64,000 nt of DNA from Bacillota bacterium (GCA_023388635.1 JAEWFW010000064.1:36723-100722); one strand, 5' to 3'. Shown: positions 32,775-42,270, counted from the stretch's first letter. Notes: generated by a model not told the origin, from the sequence alone. Numbers and translations: made by a program.

Positions 32775-33800
32775 TTACTTCACAAAGCGATTGTCAGTCA
32801 TTTCTGCATAGGTGAAATCGCTGTCAGTCAACTTTTTAACTTGCATCCATTCCAGTACTTGATCGTATGTGTGTTCATCAGCAGCTTTGGCTGGTTGGAA
32901 CTTCGGCACAGTGAAATTCCCTTTGAGAATTGGAGGAAATCCCAGTTTATCCTGTAACATGTCGTAATACGTGTCAACAGGAATACCATTCAGTTTTTCC
33001 ATCGTCTCATTGTATACTTGATAAAACTTCGCAATCTCTGCTTGCTTGTCGTTAATGGATTTTGTCGCGAAAATGAAAACTCCCGGATACAGATTCATTT
33101 CCTCCGTACCGCTAATCATAACTCCACCATCAAGTACTGCCGCAGAAGCCAGAGGATCAGGCATTGTCGCCGCATCTAACTCACCATTTTTGAGCATCTC
33201 TAAGCGCACAGGCATTTGTGGAATCGCAATTTTTTCCGTTTTATTTTTGATCGATAAATCGGTGACAATTTGATCGGTAACAAAATCAATCACCGTGTTA
33301 CTGGAGATACCGACCTTCAGTTTGCTTAATTGCAACGCTTCTTCTAAAGTCAACTGGGAGCGCGTGATCATGTCGTATTTTCCATATGTATTCGATGTCA
33401 TTTTGGCATCAAATCCTGCATGGTTATAAAAAATAATCGTCAATGTGTCTGCCATTACACCATCAAGATTTCCCGTCTGCAATGCCGTATCACGGTCCAT
33501 AGCACTTTTAAAAACAGTCATCTCGACATTGAGTCCCGCGTCTTTAAAAAATCCTTGCTCTGATGCGTACATAAATGGAATCGCCCCGACATCAGACATC
33601 AGCCCTATACGCAGTGTCTGATCCGTAGTTCCGGTACTGTTGCCTGCATCGCCCGGCAGCGGAGTGGCGGGATGCTTGTCTAATAAATTATTAGAATTTT
33701 CCGAGGGCTCTTTAGGATTGCCGGAGTTATTGGAGCATGCTACAAAAGAAAACACTGATACAGCTACAATAAGTGCCAATAACCAAAATTTTCTGTTCAT
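32775..33800 (-). CDS. ABC transporter substrate-binding lipoprotein (NMT1/SsuA-like)
   Basis: 341 residues. Signal peptide with lipobox FVAC (Cys22) then a Ser/Asn/Pro-rich linker; the binding domain starts near residue 63 (LRIGLMSDVGAIPFMYASEQGFFKDAGLNVEM), the layout of nitrate/sulfonate/thiamine-precursor binding proteins. Divergent from an operon that ends with a matching ATPase and permease (37277-38801), so the three make one importer. The substrate is unknown; its link to UbiD-family enzymes suggests an aromatic or related compound, which is inference. AGGAGG precedes the ATG. Confidence 0.85.
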   Translation of the reverse strand: MNRKFWLLALIVAVSVFSFVACSNNSGNPKEPSENSNNLLDKHPATPLPGDAGNSTGTTDQTLRIGLMSDVGAIPFMYASEQGFFKDAGLNVEMTVFKSAMDRDTALQTGNLDGVMADTLTIIFYNHAGFDAKMTSNTYGKYDMITRSQLTLEEALQLSKLKVGISSNTVIDFVTDQIVTDLSIKNKTEKIAIPQMPVRLEMLKNGELDAATMPDPLASAAVLDGGVMISGTEEMNLYPGVFIFATKSINDKQAEIAKFYQVYNETMEKLNGIPVDTYYDMLQDKLGFPPILKGNFTVPKFQPAKAADEHTYDQVLEWMQVKKLTDSDFTYAEMTDNRFVK

Positions 33801-33891
33801 TAAAAAATAACCTCCTGAAATACTTTAGATAAATTTAAAAACGTAACCATTTTATCACATATTATCGGAACAGTCCAACAGAAGTGATTAA

Positions 33892-33920
33892 TTGACAAGC
33901 TTTGGGTGAATGTTTAAAAT
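33892..33920 (+). promoter_or_regulatory. SigA-type promoter of the ubiD operon
   Basis: TTGACA (33892-33897), 17-base spacer, TAAAAT (33915-33920), followed by AGGAGG (33937-33942) and ATG 33951. Confidence 0.65.
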
Positions 33921-33950
33921 GTAAAGTAGAGAGATTAGGAGGTTTTGTAT

Positions 33951-35783
33951 ATGGCTTTTAAAGACTTGCAATCATTTTTACATGCTTTGGACGAAAGAGG
34001 TTTACTTAGCAAAGTTGATGTCGAAGTAGACCCCGATTTAGAAATCACAGAAATAACCGACAGAATTTCCAAATTATATGGTAACGGTCTGCAGTTTAAC
34101 CGCGTAAAGGGTTCAAAATATCCTTTGGTGATCAACACAATGGGCACGTACGAGCGTCTCAACCTTGGGTTTGGTGTCAACAATCTTGACGACATTGCTG
34201 AGGAAATGGCTTCTTTTATGGATTTTAGTCAATTTTCTACATTGATGGGCAAATTAAAGGCGATTCCTAAATTTATGCCGTTGCTATCTGTGTTCCCGAA
34301 AAAGGTGACGAAAGCTCCATGTCAAGAAGTGATTGAAGAGCCGGATTTGGATACCCTGCCAATTTTGAAGTGCTGGCCACAGGACGGTGGCAAATACATA
34401 ACATTGCCGCTTGTATTTACCGTAGATCCGGAAAATGGACAACAAAACGTCGGAATGTATCGTTTGCAAGTATATGATAAAAAGACGACCGGGATGCACT
34501 GGCATTTGCATAAAGATGGTCGGGAAATTTATGAAAAATATCGCAAACTCGGCAAAAAAATGCCGGTATCGGTTGCCCTTGGCTGTGACCCAATTACTAT
34601 ATATTCGGCGACGGCGCCAATGCCGAAGATGATTGACGAGATGCTTTTGGCAGGGTATTTGAAAAAACAACCTGTAGAACTGGTTAAATCAGTGACGAAC
34701 GATATCTATGTCCCCGCGAATGCAGAATTTATCCTTGAAGGGTATGTCGATTTAGACGAGTTGCGTGAAGAAGGTCCGTTCGGCGATCACACAGGATATT
34801 ATTCGCTATCCGACATGTATCCCGTGTTTCATCTTGAAAAGATTACTCATAAGACGAATGCCGTATATCCGACGACGATTGTCGGACAACCACCGATGGA
34901 AGACTGCTACCTCGGTAAGGCGACCGAAAGAATTACTTTGCCATTACTAAAAATCATCGTTCCTGAAGTGGTAGATATGGATTTCCCACTGGAAGGTGTT
35001 TTCCATAACTGCGTCATCGTATCAATCAAAAAAGCTTTCATTCGCCACGCGCAAAAAACTTTGTACGGACTTTGGGGAATGGGGCAGATGATGTACACGA
35101 AGATGATCATCATCGTCGATGAGGATGTCAATGTTCACGATTATCAACAAGTCGTCGACACGATCAATCGTCATGCCAATGTTAAGAATGACTGGATTAT
35201 TACCGAAGGACCTTTGGATGCTTTGGATCACGCGGGAGAAAAAGGGTTCCAAGGATATCGCATCGGGATTGACGCGACGAAAAAATGGACAGGGGAGTCC
35301 GTGTCATCATTCCCATATGGAACGGCGACAGCTCCGCAACTAGATGAACAGACAAAAAATTCTCTGGAAGCGTTGAAAACGATCAATTCGGGTGTCATAC
35401 AATGGAGCTGTCCAGTTGACAGTTTAGGTGCCAGCGCCATCGTGTTCGCCATTGACAAGAAGCAATCAAATGTCAAAGTACGTGAATTCTTGGAAGAACA
35501 AGCCTATAACGCGTTTCCACAAGCAAAGTATGTCGTTGTCGTCGATAAAGGCGTCGATCCCGATAAAGCCGGTTTTGTCGCATGGAAAATCTTCAACAAT
35601 ATGGATCCAAACCGCGATTTTGTCTTCAAAAACAGACAAAACGGAGCTATATATATCGGCATAGATGCCACTCGCAAAGGACCGGACGATGGACATACAC
35701 GCCCTTGGCCGGATGATATCGAAATGTCTGAAGAAATCAAACAATTAGTCGATGCAAGATGGGAGTCCTATAAACTTGACTAG
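33951..35783 (+). CDS. UbiD-family decarboxylase, probable menaquinone (futalosine route) type
   Basis: 610 residues. UbiD enzymes remove an aromatic carboxylate with prenylated FMN. Motifs: LKCWPQDGGKYITLP, VGMYRLQVYDKKTTGMHWHLHKDG, and EEGPFGDHTGYYS carrying the catalytic Glu/Asp region. Immediately followed by UbiA and UbiX genes, the set used for the late steps (decarboxylation and prenylation of 1,4-dihydroxy-6-naphthoate) of the futalosine menaquinone pathway. A ubiquinone role is excluded in this phylum. ATG 33951 has AGGAGG eight bases upstream. Leads a UbiD-UbiA-UbiX-ABC operon. Confidence 0.85.
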   Translation: MAFKDLQSFLHALDERGLLSKVDVEVDPDLEITEITDRISKLYGNGLQFNRVKGSKYPLVINTMGTYERLNLGFGVNNLDDIAEEMASFMDFSQFSTLMGKLKAIPKFMPLLSVFPKKVTKAPCQEVIEEPDLDTLPILKCWPQDGGKYITLPLVFTVDPENGQQNVGMYRLQVYDKKTTGMHWHLHKDGREIYEKYRKLGKKMPVSVALGCDPITIYSATAPMPKMIDEMLLAGYLKKQPVELVKSVTNDIYVPANAEFILEGYVDLDELREEGPFGDHTGYYSLSDMYPVFHLEKITHKTNAVYPTTIVGQPPMEDCYLGKATERITLPLLKIIVPEVVDMDFPLEGVFHNCVIVSIKKAFIRHAQKTLYGLWGMGQMMYTKMIIIVDEDVNVHDYQQVVDTINRHANVKNDWIITEGPLDALDHAGEKGFQGYRIGIDATKKWTGESVSSFPYGTATAPQLDEQTKNSLEALKTINSGVIQWSCPVDSLGASAIVFAIDKKQSNVKVREFLEEQAYNAFPQAKYVVVVDKGVDPDKAGFVAWKIFNNMDPNRDFVFKNRQNGAIYIGIDATRKGPDDGHTRPWPDDIEMSEEIKQLVDARWESYKLD

Positions 35784-36657
35784 TGTAGCACAAATCTCAA
35801 TTTTTAACCGAATTCGCAAATATGGAGAACTCGTGATGTTCTCCCATACGCTGTTTACGTTGCCATTTTCATTAATTGCGATGTTTCTTGCCTCTGGCGG
35901 TTTGCCGGAAGGACGAGTTATTTTCTGGATACTGATCGCTCTGATCGCTGGACGCAACGGAGCCAACGCATTGAATCGTTGGGTTGATCGTAAGTTTGAT
36001 GCGCGAAATCCACGTACAAGTACACGGCACCTGCCGAGTGGACAGATCAAGCCGCAAGAAGTGCTCTGGCTGACGGCAATTTGTTACGTGATTTTCGTCT
36101 TTGCCGCCTGGCAAATCAGTTGGATTTGTTTCGTCTTGTCGCCGATTGCACTGGTGTTATTTACGCTGTATTCCTATACGAAGCGTTTTACCTGGGCATG
36201 CCACATTGTTCTGGGAATTACCTGTGCTTTGGCGCCGGTTGCCACGTGGCTTGCGGTGACGGGGAATTTAAATTCCTTAATCCCATGGATTATCGGCATC
36301 GTCGTCGTCCTCTGGATTGCCGGATTTGACATTATTTACGGAACACAGGATATTGAATTCGACCGGCAGCAAGGGCTTTTTTCCATACCGGCGAGATTCG
36401 GTTTTCAAAATGCGCTGTGGATTGCCAGGGCATTCCATGTGATTATGGTTCTGCTGTTAATCGCGTTGTATTACCTGTCGCCATTGGGCTATACGTATTT
36501 GTTCGGTGTGTTACTCAGTGCCGTGCTGCTGTTTATCGAGCATTACATGGTTGATCCGACACACAGAAAAAAGATGAATGTCGCGTCATACCATCTCAAC
36601 CAGGTGATTTCAGTCATCTTATTGACTGTCGTGACAATGGATGTATTTTTCATTTAA
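35776..36657 (+). CDS. UbiA-family prenyltransferase (MqnP-like)
   Basis: 293 residues, about eight membrane helices. Both aspartate-rich prenyl-diphosphate motifs are present: NRWVDRKFDARNPRT (after helix 2) and YGTQDIEFDRQQG (about residue 190). It attaches a polyprenyl tail to the naphthoate ring. The start is uncertain: TTG 35776 with GGGAG upstream is preferred; ATG 35752 would overlap ubiD by 32 bases. Either way it overlaps the UbiD gene and is coupled to it. Confidence 0.83.
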   Translation: MTSVAQISIFNRIRKYGELVMFSHTLFTLPFSLIAMFLASGGLPEGRVIFWILIALIAGRNGANALNRWVDRKFDARNPRTSTRHLPSGQIKPQEVLWLTAICYVIFVFAAWQISWICFVLSPIALVLFTLYSYTKRFTWACHIVLGITCALAPVATWLAVTGNLNSLIPWIIGIVVVLWIAGFDIIYGTQDIEFDRQQGLFSIPARFGFQNALWIARAFHVIMVLLLIALYYLSPLGYTYLFGVLLSAVLLFIEHYMVDPTHRKKMNVASYHLNQVISVILLTVVTMDVFFI

Positions 36658-36693
36658 CCGTAAAATTGACAGAATTTTGTTAAGGAGATTGCA

Positions 36694-37275
36694 ATGAAGA
36701 AATTGATCGTCGGTGTCACTGGAGCCAGTGGCAGCGTGTATGCTTATCGTTTGACAGAAGTGCTGTTAGAATTGGGGAATACCGTACATTTTGTCGCCAC
36801 AGACAACGGCAAGAAAGTCATGGCGTATGAAATGGAAATCCCTTTTCCGACAATCATCGATAATTTTGCGGAGAAATCCAAGCAATTTCATTACCATGAC
36901 AATGACAATCTTTTTGAGGTGATTGCCAGCGGCTCCTATGGCGTTGACGGTATGGTCGTCGCCCCATGTAGCATGGGAACCTTAGGTAAAGCAAGTCAAG
37001 GGATTGGCGACACACTACTGACACGCAGCATTGATGTAATGCTGAAAGAACAGCAGACACTCATCTTAGGGGTACGGGAGACACCTTTAAACCCGATTCA
37101 CCTAGAAAATATGCTGAAAATGAGTCGTATGGGTGTGTTTATTTTGCCGCCGGTTCCGGCTTTTTACCATCATCCCAAGTCATTAGATGACATTATCGAT
37201 ATTTATGTCGGCAGAGTTCTGAAAACCCTCAAAATAGAGAATACGTTGCATCGCATCTGGAAGGACACGGAGTAG
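36694..37275 (+). CDS. ubiX: Flavin prenyltransferase
   Basis: 193 residues. Makes the prenylated FMN that UbiD requires. The flavoprotein signature GVTGASGSVYAYRL at residue 7 and VVAPCSMGTLGKASQGIGDTLLTR are characteristic, as is RETPLNPIHLENM. TAAGGAG upstream of the ATG. Placing it with UbiD and UbiA gives a complete cofactor-decarboxylase-prenyltransferase unit. The ABC ATPase gene starts one base after its stop codon. Confidence 0.93.
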   Translation: MKKLIVGVTGASGSVYAYRLTEVLLELGNTVHFVATDNGKKVMAYEMEIPFPTIIDNFAEKSKQFHYHDNDNLFEVIASGSYGVDGMVVAPCSMGTLGKASQGIGDTLLTRSIDVMLKEQQTLILGVRETPLNPIHLENMLKMSRMGVFILPPVPAFYHHPKSLDDIIDIYVGRVLKTLKIENTLHRIWKDTE

Positions 37276-37276
37276 T

Positions 37277-38032
37277 ATGGCAAAATTCGCTAACTTAGAA
37301 CAGGTATCTGTCTATTATAATGAATATAAAGCACTGAATGAAATCAATCTGACAATTGAACAGGGGCAGACGTGTTCGATTATTGGACCATCCGGTTGCG
37401 GAAAGACCACATTGTTATATGCAATGGCTGGTCTTTTGCCTGTTAATAGCGGAAAAGTCACGATTGATGGCGAACTGTTGACGGGAATCCGTGACAGGAC
37501 GAGTATCATCTTGCAAGAATATGGATTGTTTCCTTGGAAAACAGTCTGGGATAACGTCGCTTTGGGACTGGTATTAAAGAAGCACGACGATGAGGCAAGC
37601 AAACAAAAAATCGCCGACTTATTAAAATCGTTGGGACTTTATGAGCATCGAAATAAATATCCTACGCAATTGAGCGGAGGACAGAAGCAGAGAATTGCTG
37701 TGGCACGTGCCTGGATCACGCAACCGGATTTGCTGCTAATGGACGAACCGTTTTCAGCGTTAGATACAATTACTAGAGAAAATTTACAGAACATTCTAAT
37801 GCAATTATATAGGGAGCAACCAATCACATGGGTTTTGGTCACACACACGATTGAAGAGGCTGTTTTCTTAGGACAGAAAATCGTCTTGATGGCAAAAAAC
37901 GGCGGTACGATTTTGCAGGTGCTTGATAATCCTTCGTTTGGCATGGCGGATTTTCGCGAGAATCAGGAATTTTACAATCAGTGCATGCAGATACGCAAGT
38001 TGATGAAAGAGGTCTATGATGAAACTGAATAA
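37277..38032 (+). CDS. ABC transporter ATP-binding protein (SsuB/TauB-like)
   Basis: 251 residues. Walker A GPSGCGKTT (about 38-46), Q-loop LQEYGLFPWKTVWDN, signature LSGGQKQRIAVARAW, Walker B LLLMDEPFSALD and switch VTHTIEEAV: a complete importer ATPase of the nitrate/sulfonate/taurine class. One base separates it from ubiX and its end overlaps the permease start by 17 bases. The partner binding protein is the divergent lipoprotein at 32775-33800. Confidence 0.9.
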   Translation: MAKFANLEQVSVYYNEYKALNEINLTIEQGQTCSIIGPSGCGKTTLLYAMAGLLPVNSGKVTIDGELLTGIRDRTSIILQEYGLFPWKTVWDNVALGLVLKKHDDEASKQKIADLLKSLGLYEHRNKYPTQLSGGQKQRIAVARAWITQPDLLLMDEPFSALDTITRENLQNILMQLYREQPITWVLVTHTIEEAVFLGQKIVLMAKNGGTILQVLDNPSFGMADFRENQEFYNQCMQIRKLMKEVYDETE

Positions 38033-38801
38033 CAAAAATAATGCTATGCAGACGCTTGCAGAAAAATTGTATCCATTGATCGTCATTATTGCCGTTTGGT
38101 ATCTATTGCACTATTTCACTGATTCGCGCATCGTACCGGCGCCGCATATCGTGCTTGTAGAGTTAGTGGAATCGGCTTCCGTATTGATGTCTCATGTCAT
38201 AGCCAGCATGTTTCGCATTTTAATTGCCATATTTATTATCTTAGGTATAGGTATACCGCTCGGTTTATGGATTTCCACCCATGAACGCGTTGACCGTTTT
38301 GTCTCACCGATTATTTATGCGTTGTACCCTGTGCCGAAAATTGCCTTTTTGCCTTTATTTATGTTATTTTTCGGACTCGGTGATACATCGAAAATTATTT
38401 TGATCTGTACGATCCTGATTTTTCAAATTTTATTGAGTATTCGTGACAGCGTAAAAGGTCTGAATAAAGAATATTTTTATGCGATTAAATCACTGGGAGC
38501 CAATACATTACAGATTTATCGTCACATGATATTTCCCGTCATCCTGCCGAATATTCTTACGGCGTTGCGAATCAGTGTCGGAACGAGCATATCGGTACTG
38601 TTTTTCGCGGAAAACTACGCCACAGCCTATGGCGTCGGTTACTTCATTATGGATAGCTGGATGAAGTTAGACTACACGGCAATGTTTGCCGGCATTGTAG
38701 CGATCAGTTTGATGGGAATTGTGATTTTTAAAGGCATCGATTTCTTAGAACGTGGGTTGTGCAAGTGGAAAATACACGACAAATTTAACAGCCCCATTTA
38801 A
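38016..38801 (+). CDS. ABC transporter permease (SsuC/TauC-like)
   Basis: 261 residues, six predicted helices. The EAA-like coupling loop is AIKSLGANTLQIYRHMIFPVILPNILTALR, and the family start (VIIAVWYLLHYF, SRIVPAPHIVLVELVE) matches SsuC/TauC-type permeases. Last gene of the ubiD operon; a terminator-like hairpin follows at 38827. Confidence 0.9.
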   Translation: MMKLNNKNNAMQTLAEKLYPLIVIIAVWYLLHYFTDSRIVPAPHIVLVELVESASVLMSHVIASMFRILIAIFIILGIGIPLGLWISTHERVDRFVSPIIYALYPVPKIAFLPLFMLFFGLGDTSKIILICTILIFQILLSIRDSVKGLNKEYFYAIKSLGANTLQIYRHMIFPVILPNILTALRISVGTSISVLFFAENYATAYGVGYFIMDSWMKLDYTAMFAGIVAISLMGIVIFKGIDFLERGLCKWKIHDKFNSPI

Positions 38802-38826
38802 CAAGGAATGAAACAATCATACAACC

Positions 38827-38872
38827 CCTCCTTTCGCATAAGATTATATTGTGCGAAACGGAGGCGTTTTTT
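38827..38872 (+). promoter_or_regulatory. Terminator-like hairpin containing the next gene's ribosome site
   Basis: CCTCC-T-TTCGCA (38827-38838) pairs with TGCGAA-AC-GGAGG (38852-38864), followed by CG and six T (38867-38872). It has the look of the terminator of the ABC operon, but GGAGG is also the Shine-Dalgarno of the gene starting at ATG 38873. Confidence 0.65.
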
Positions 38873-39595
38873 ATGGACGAAGAGATCAATTACAGTAAAT
38901 TGATTTTGCGTATATGTTTTGTGAGTTGCTTATGTTTCGTGATTATTTGGCTGATACTATTTCCGCCGGAATTCACGTCAACCATCTCAGATACCGATGG
39001 GATTCGTTCACGAGTAGATGCGCTAATCGAGCGTGTCGGTAATCAACAAACGGTGCATATCACGACGACGATCAAATACTTAACTCTGACGGAAGAGGTT
39101 GGGCTGGCATCAATTCCGCCGCTGTTATTGACAAAATCAGAGCCGCAATTTAATATTTACATTAACGGCGATGATAATCTGGTAATTCCCGCCGACGACA
39201 GTTGGGTATTCTATAAATCAGCGGACAAACTATATGTCAAAGCTTCAGATGAAGATTGGCAGCTTTCAGCACTCGCTTTGGATGCGCCTTTAAACCCTTT
39301 GGAGCATATTGCGGCTTTTTCCGGGCAGCAATCAATCATCGAGCGCTTTCAGCATCGCGGATGCACGTACTATGTCGCTAAATTACTATTATCTGATACG
39401 CAACAATCGATCTTTTACGCGTTTAAGGCAGAAGATAACGATTGGCGAATTACGGAATTTTCCATCCTCATATATGACAGAACAGAACACAGTATGGAAA
39501 TGATTCAGCATCAATTTACAGATTGGGCACAATCCTATATCGTAGGAATCATTGATCAAGCAACACAAACTATACCTGAGGAGTTATTGCATTGA
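38873..39595 (+). CDS. Membrane-anchored protein of unknown function
   Basis: 240 residues. One N-terminal membrane segment (about 12-32) and a ~200-residue beta-rich external domain (HITTTIKYLTL, FNIYINGDDNLVI, WVFYKSADKLYVKA). No catalytic motif is recognised. ATG 38873 lies eight bases after GGAGG, which sits in the hairpin described above; the upstream in-frame start at 38849 has no site. Its stop overlaps the TTG of the YpmB-like gene (TTGA), so the two are coupled and may work together. Confidence 0.7.
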   Translation: MDEEINYSKLILRICFVSCLCFVIIWLILFPPEFTSTISDTDGIRSRVDALIERVGNQQTVHITTTIKYLTLTEEVGLASIPPLLLTKSEPQFNIYINGDDNLVIPADDSWVFYKSADKLYVKASDEDWQLSALALDAPLNPLEHIAAFSGQQSIIERFQHRGCTYYVAKLLLSDTQQSIFYAFKAEDNDWRITEFSILIYDRTEHSMEMIQHQFTDWAQSYIVGIIDQATQTIPEELLH

Positions 39596-40116
39596 AGCGT
39601 TTACTTATGTGGATTTCTATTCCGATTATCGTGATTGGCATGTTGGTGCTGTACTTTTTTTCTATGCAGAACATCCGGCATGCAGATGAATATAAAAATG
39701 CAAAAAATCTAGCGTTGAGTGATGGCAATTTTCATGTGCTTGCGGAAGATGTATTTACCAATGGACCTAAGCAATACGTGTTTTTGCTGGGAAATGATAC
39801 GGGGCAGCAATTTTGGTATTTCGTATATAACGGTGAAATTATTAAAAAAGTCAATGACACGAATGGAATTGCTTTGGAGGATTTACGAAACCAGTTGCTG
39901 TCTGATGAAAAATTAGCCTATACCGATATTTTCTATGCAATCCCCGGTACACGTATGGACGACATAGTACCGGAAGATGGACAGCCGTATTATTATCCAT
40001 TAACAGACAGCGATTTATTTTGGGAAGTCGTCGGGCGCAACGCACGAGACAGAGTGCAGTATGCGTACCTCGATTTCTATACACGCGTACCGATATGGAC
40101 ATATGAATTACAATAG
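39592..40116 (+). CDS. YpmB-like membrane-anchored protein (DUF5590)
   Basis: 174 residues. An N-terminal membrane helix (about 5-24) and an external domain with YVFLLGNDTGQQFWYFVYNGEII resemble B. subtilis YpmB, which lies before aspB in the same region. GAGGAG supports the TTG start, which overlaps the upstream stop codon. Function unknown; a cell-envelope role is suggested by topology. Confidence 0.65.
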   Translation: MKRLLMWISIPIIVIGMLVLYFFSMQNIRHADEYKNAKNLALSDGNFHVLAEDVFTNGPKQYVFLLGNDTGQQFWYFVYNGEIIKKVNDTNGIALEDLRNQLLSDEKLAYTDIFYAIPGTRMDDIVPEDGQPYYYPLTDSDLFWEVVGRNARDRVQYAYLDFYTRVPIWTYELQ

Positions 40117-40234
40117 CTAAAGCAAGCAATTATTACCTTTTCAGCTAATAATTAGTCACCAAAAGTGTACATATTTCATGATATACTTAGTAGTATATTG
40201 TGAGTATATACACTTTTTTTGTGAGGTGAATCGC

Positions 40235-40747
40235 ATGCACAAATTTAAAACCTCGTACGTTGTAATCATTGCATCGTTTGTCGGGACTTTCTTGTTGCTA
40301 TTTGGCGCCTTTCATTCCTATCAATATTTCGGCTTTACTAAACCACTGAAACAAGCGATCATTGATGATTTAAGCCTGGATGAGCATAATATCATTATAG
40401 ATAAAAAAGCCAAGACGATTGACATCGAGTACAAAACTGACAATTTGAAGGATGATTTTCAAAAAGTCCAAACGACTGTCGGTCAGTACAACCAGGCAGC
40501 CGACTACTCGATCCGGTTTATCGATCAACGTGACGATCAGATCAATCAAGCATACGAAGAATTGAGTTTTTATCTGTATGAGATCTTAGAGACAAAGCAT
40601 TACAGGGAGTTTGATAATTTACAGAGCCAATTGGCAAGCCCGCAATCGTTGCAGATTGAAATGGACGAAAAATTCATCTATTTAAATTTAAAAAATGGTG
40701 AACACTATCTTTATGAAATAATACCACGCAATCAAATGATGGGATGA
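40235..40747 (+). CDS. Single-pass membrane protein paired with an FtsH-like protease
   Basis: 170 residues. Membrane helix at about 9-29, then a hydrophilic external domain rich in charged helices and strands (AKTIDIEYKTDNLKDDFQKVQ). AGGTGA five bases before ATG 40235 fixes the start; earlier in-frame starts lack a site. It ends four bases before an FtsH-like gene, so it is a candidate adaptor, substrate or regulator of that protease. No known family recognised. Confidence 0.65.
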   Translation: MHKFKTSYVVIIASFVGTFLLLFGAFHSYQYFGFTKPLKQAIIDDLSLDEHNIIIDKKAKTIDIEYKTDNLKDDFQKVQTTVGQYNQAADYSIRFIDQRDDQINQAYEELSFYLYEILETKHYREFDNLQSQLASPQSLQIEMDEKFIYLNLKNGEHYLYEIIPRNQMMG

Positions 40748-40751
40748 TACT

Positions 40752-42224
40752 ATGACCAAAGAAATTCTTATCGGAGCGATACCGGCGTTATTGATTTTTT
40801 TGTCACTCATTGGAATTAACATCACACCAATCTTCTTTTTGGTTGCCATATCTGGTGTATTGCTGTTGATCGCATACTCCAGCGGCGGACTCAGTTCACT
40901 TATGAAAAAAACGAACTACAACATCCCTGACAGCCGGATATCGTTCGAACAAGTCGGGGGACAAACGAGAGCGAAAAGAGAATTGACAGAAGCGCTAGAA
41001 TTTATCGTGAAAGCAGATAAGTACCAGAAGATGGGAATTCGCCCTTTAAAGGGCTTGTTGTTGATCGGTCCTCCGGGAACGGGTAAGACATTACTCGCCA
41101 AAGCGGCAGCCAATTATACAAACTCGGCGTTTTTGACAGCGAACGGCTCAGAATTTGTGGAAATGTACGTCGGTGTAGGCGCAAAAAAGATTCGCGAAAT
41201 TTTCGACAGCGCATATAAACAGGCAGAGCAGGAAGACAAGGACAGCGCGATTATCTTTATTGATGAAATTGATGTTATCGGTCAGCGCAGAGATGCCGGA
41301 GGCATCGGTAACAAAGAATACGACCAAACGCTCAATCAATTATTGACGGAAATGGACGGCATCAAAACCCATAACTCCGTACGCATTTTAGTAATTGCCG
41401 CAACAAACCGGTACGATTTATTGGATCCGGCATTGCTCCGTCCAGGCAGGTTTGACCGTAAAGTACTGGTTGATTTGCCTGATAAACAGGGCAGGGAACA
41501 GATTCTGAAAATTCACGTCCGTTCAAAATCTCTAGCCGATGACGTTACTGTCGATTATATAGTGTCGAAGACTTTTGGATTCTCCGGCGCAGAATTAGAA
41601 AATCTCTTAAATGAAGCGAGTATTCTTGCCTTGCGCGATAGTAGTGAACAAATTAGAAAAAAACATATTGATGAAGGTATCGATAAAGTTTTGATGGGTG
41701 AAAAGGCAGACCGCAGACCGAATGCGGAAGAACTGACACGCATTGCTTACCATGAATTAGGTCATGCTGTTGTATCGGAGACGTTAAATCCAGGGACCGT
41801 CGATCGCATCTCAATTACTCCCAGAGGAGGGGCTTTGGGATATGTGCGCCAGACAGATCAACAAGATCGATATATATACACGCGCGAGATGTTTGAAAAA
41901 TATATCATGATCGCCTTGGCGGGATCTGTCTCTGAGCAAATTTTTCTCGGTAATAAGAGTACCGGATCAGAGAATGACTTTCAGAAAGCGATGGAATTAA
42001 CGAAAAAGATTATCGGCAGCGGGTTGTCGGAGCTCGGCATTATCGACGAACAATTGAACAAAGAAGAGATCAAACATCAGACGGCGCAGATGTTGGAGCA
42101 TCTTGAGCAAAAAACCTTTGCGATTATCGAAAAAGAGAAGCAGACGATTGTCAACGCCTACGCCATTCTGATTGATAAAGAATCGATCGATGGTTGCAAA
42201 TTTCGTGATTTGCTGAGCAGCTAA
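40752..42224 (+). CDS. Compact FtsH-like AAA zinc metalloprotease
   Basis: 490 residues. Two close N-terminal helices (about 5-24 and 27-43) with almost no external loop, then an AAA domain: Walker A GPPGTGKT (106-113), Walker B IIFIDEID, SRH ATNRYDLLDPALLRPGRFDRK. The M41 protease domain has HELGH (334-338, usually HEAGH) and the third zinc ligand Asp409 in GSENDF. It is shorter than housekeeping FtsH (~640), lacking the extracytoplasmic domain and the C-terminal tail. Likely degrades particular membrane or regulatory proteins in the cytoplasm. A paralog, since ftsH normally lies near hpt/tilS. Confidence 0.85.
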   Translation: MTKEILIGAIPALLIFLSLIGINITPIFFLVAISGVLLLIAYSSGGLSSLMKKTNYNIPDSRISFEQVGGQTRAKRELTEALEFIVKADKYQKMGIRPLKGLLLIGPPGTGKTLLAKAAANYTNSAFLTANGSEFVEMYVGVGAKKIREIFDSAYKQAEQEDKDSAIIFIDEIDVIGQRRDAGGIGNKEYDQTLNQLLTEMDGIKTHNSVRILVIAATNRYDLLDPALLRPGRFDRKVLVDLPDKQGREQILKIHVRSKSLADDVTVDYIVSKTFGFSGAELENLLNEASILALRDSSEQIRKKHIDEGIDKVLMGEKADRRPNAEELTRIAYHELGHAVVSETLNPGTVDRISITPRGGALGYVRQTDQQDRYIYTREMFEKYIMIALAGSVSEQIFLGNKSTGSENDFQKAMELTKKIIGSGLSELGIIDEQLNKEEIKHQTAQMLEHLEQKTFAIIEKEKQTIVNAYAILIDKESIDGCKFRDLLSS

Positions 42225-42270
42225 GCATCAAATACTTCTGAGAATCAAACACTTCTCTAGAGCACATCCT

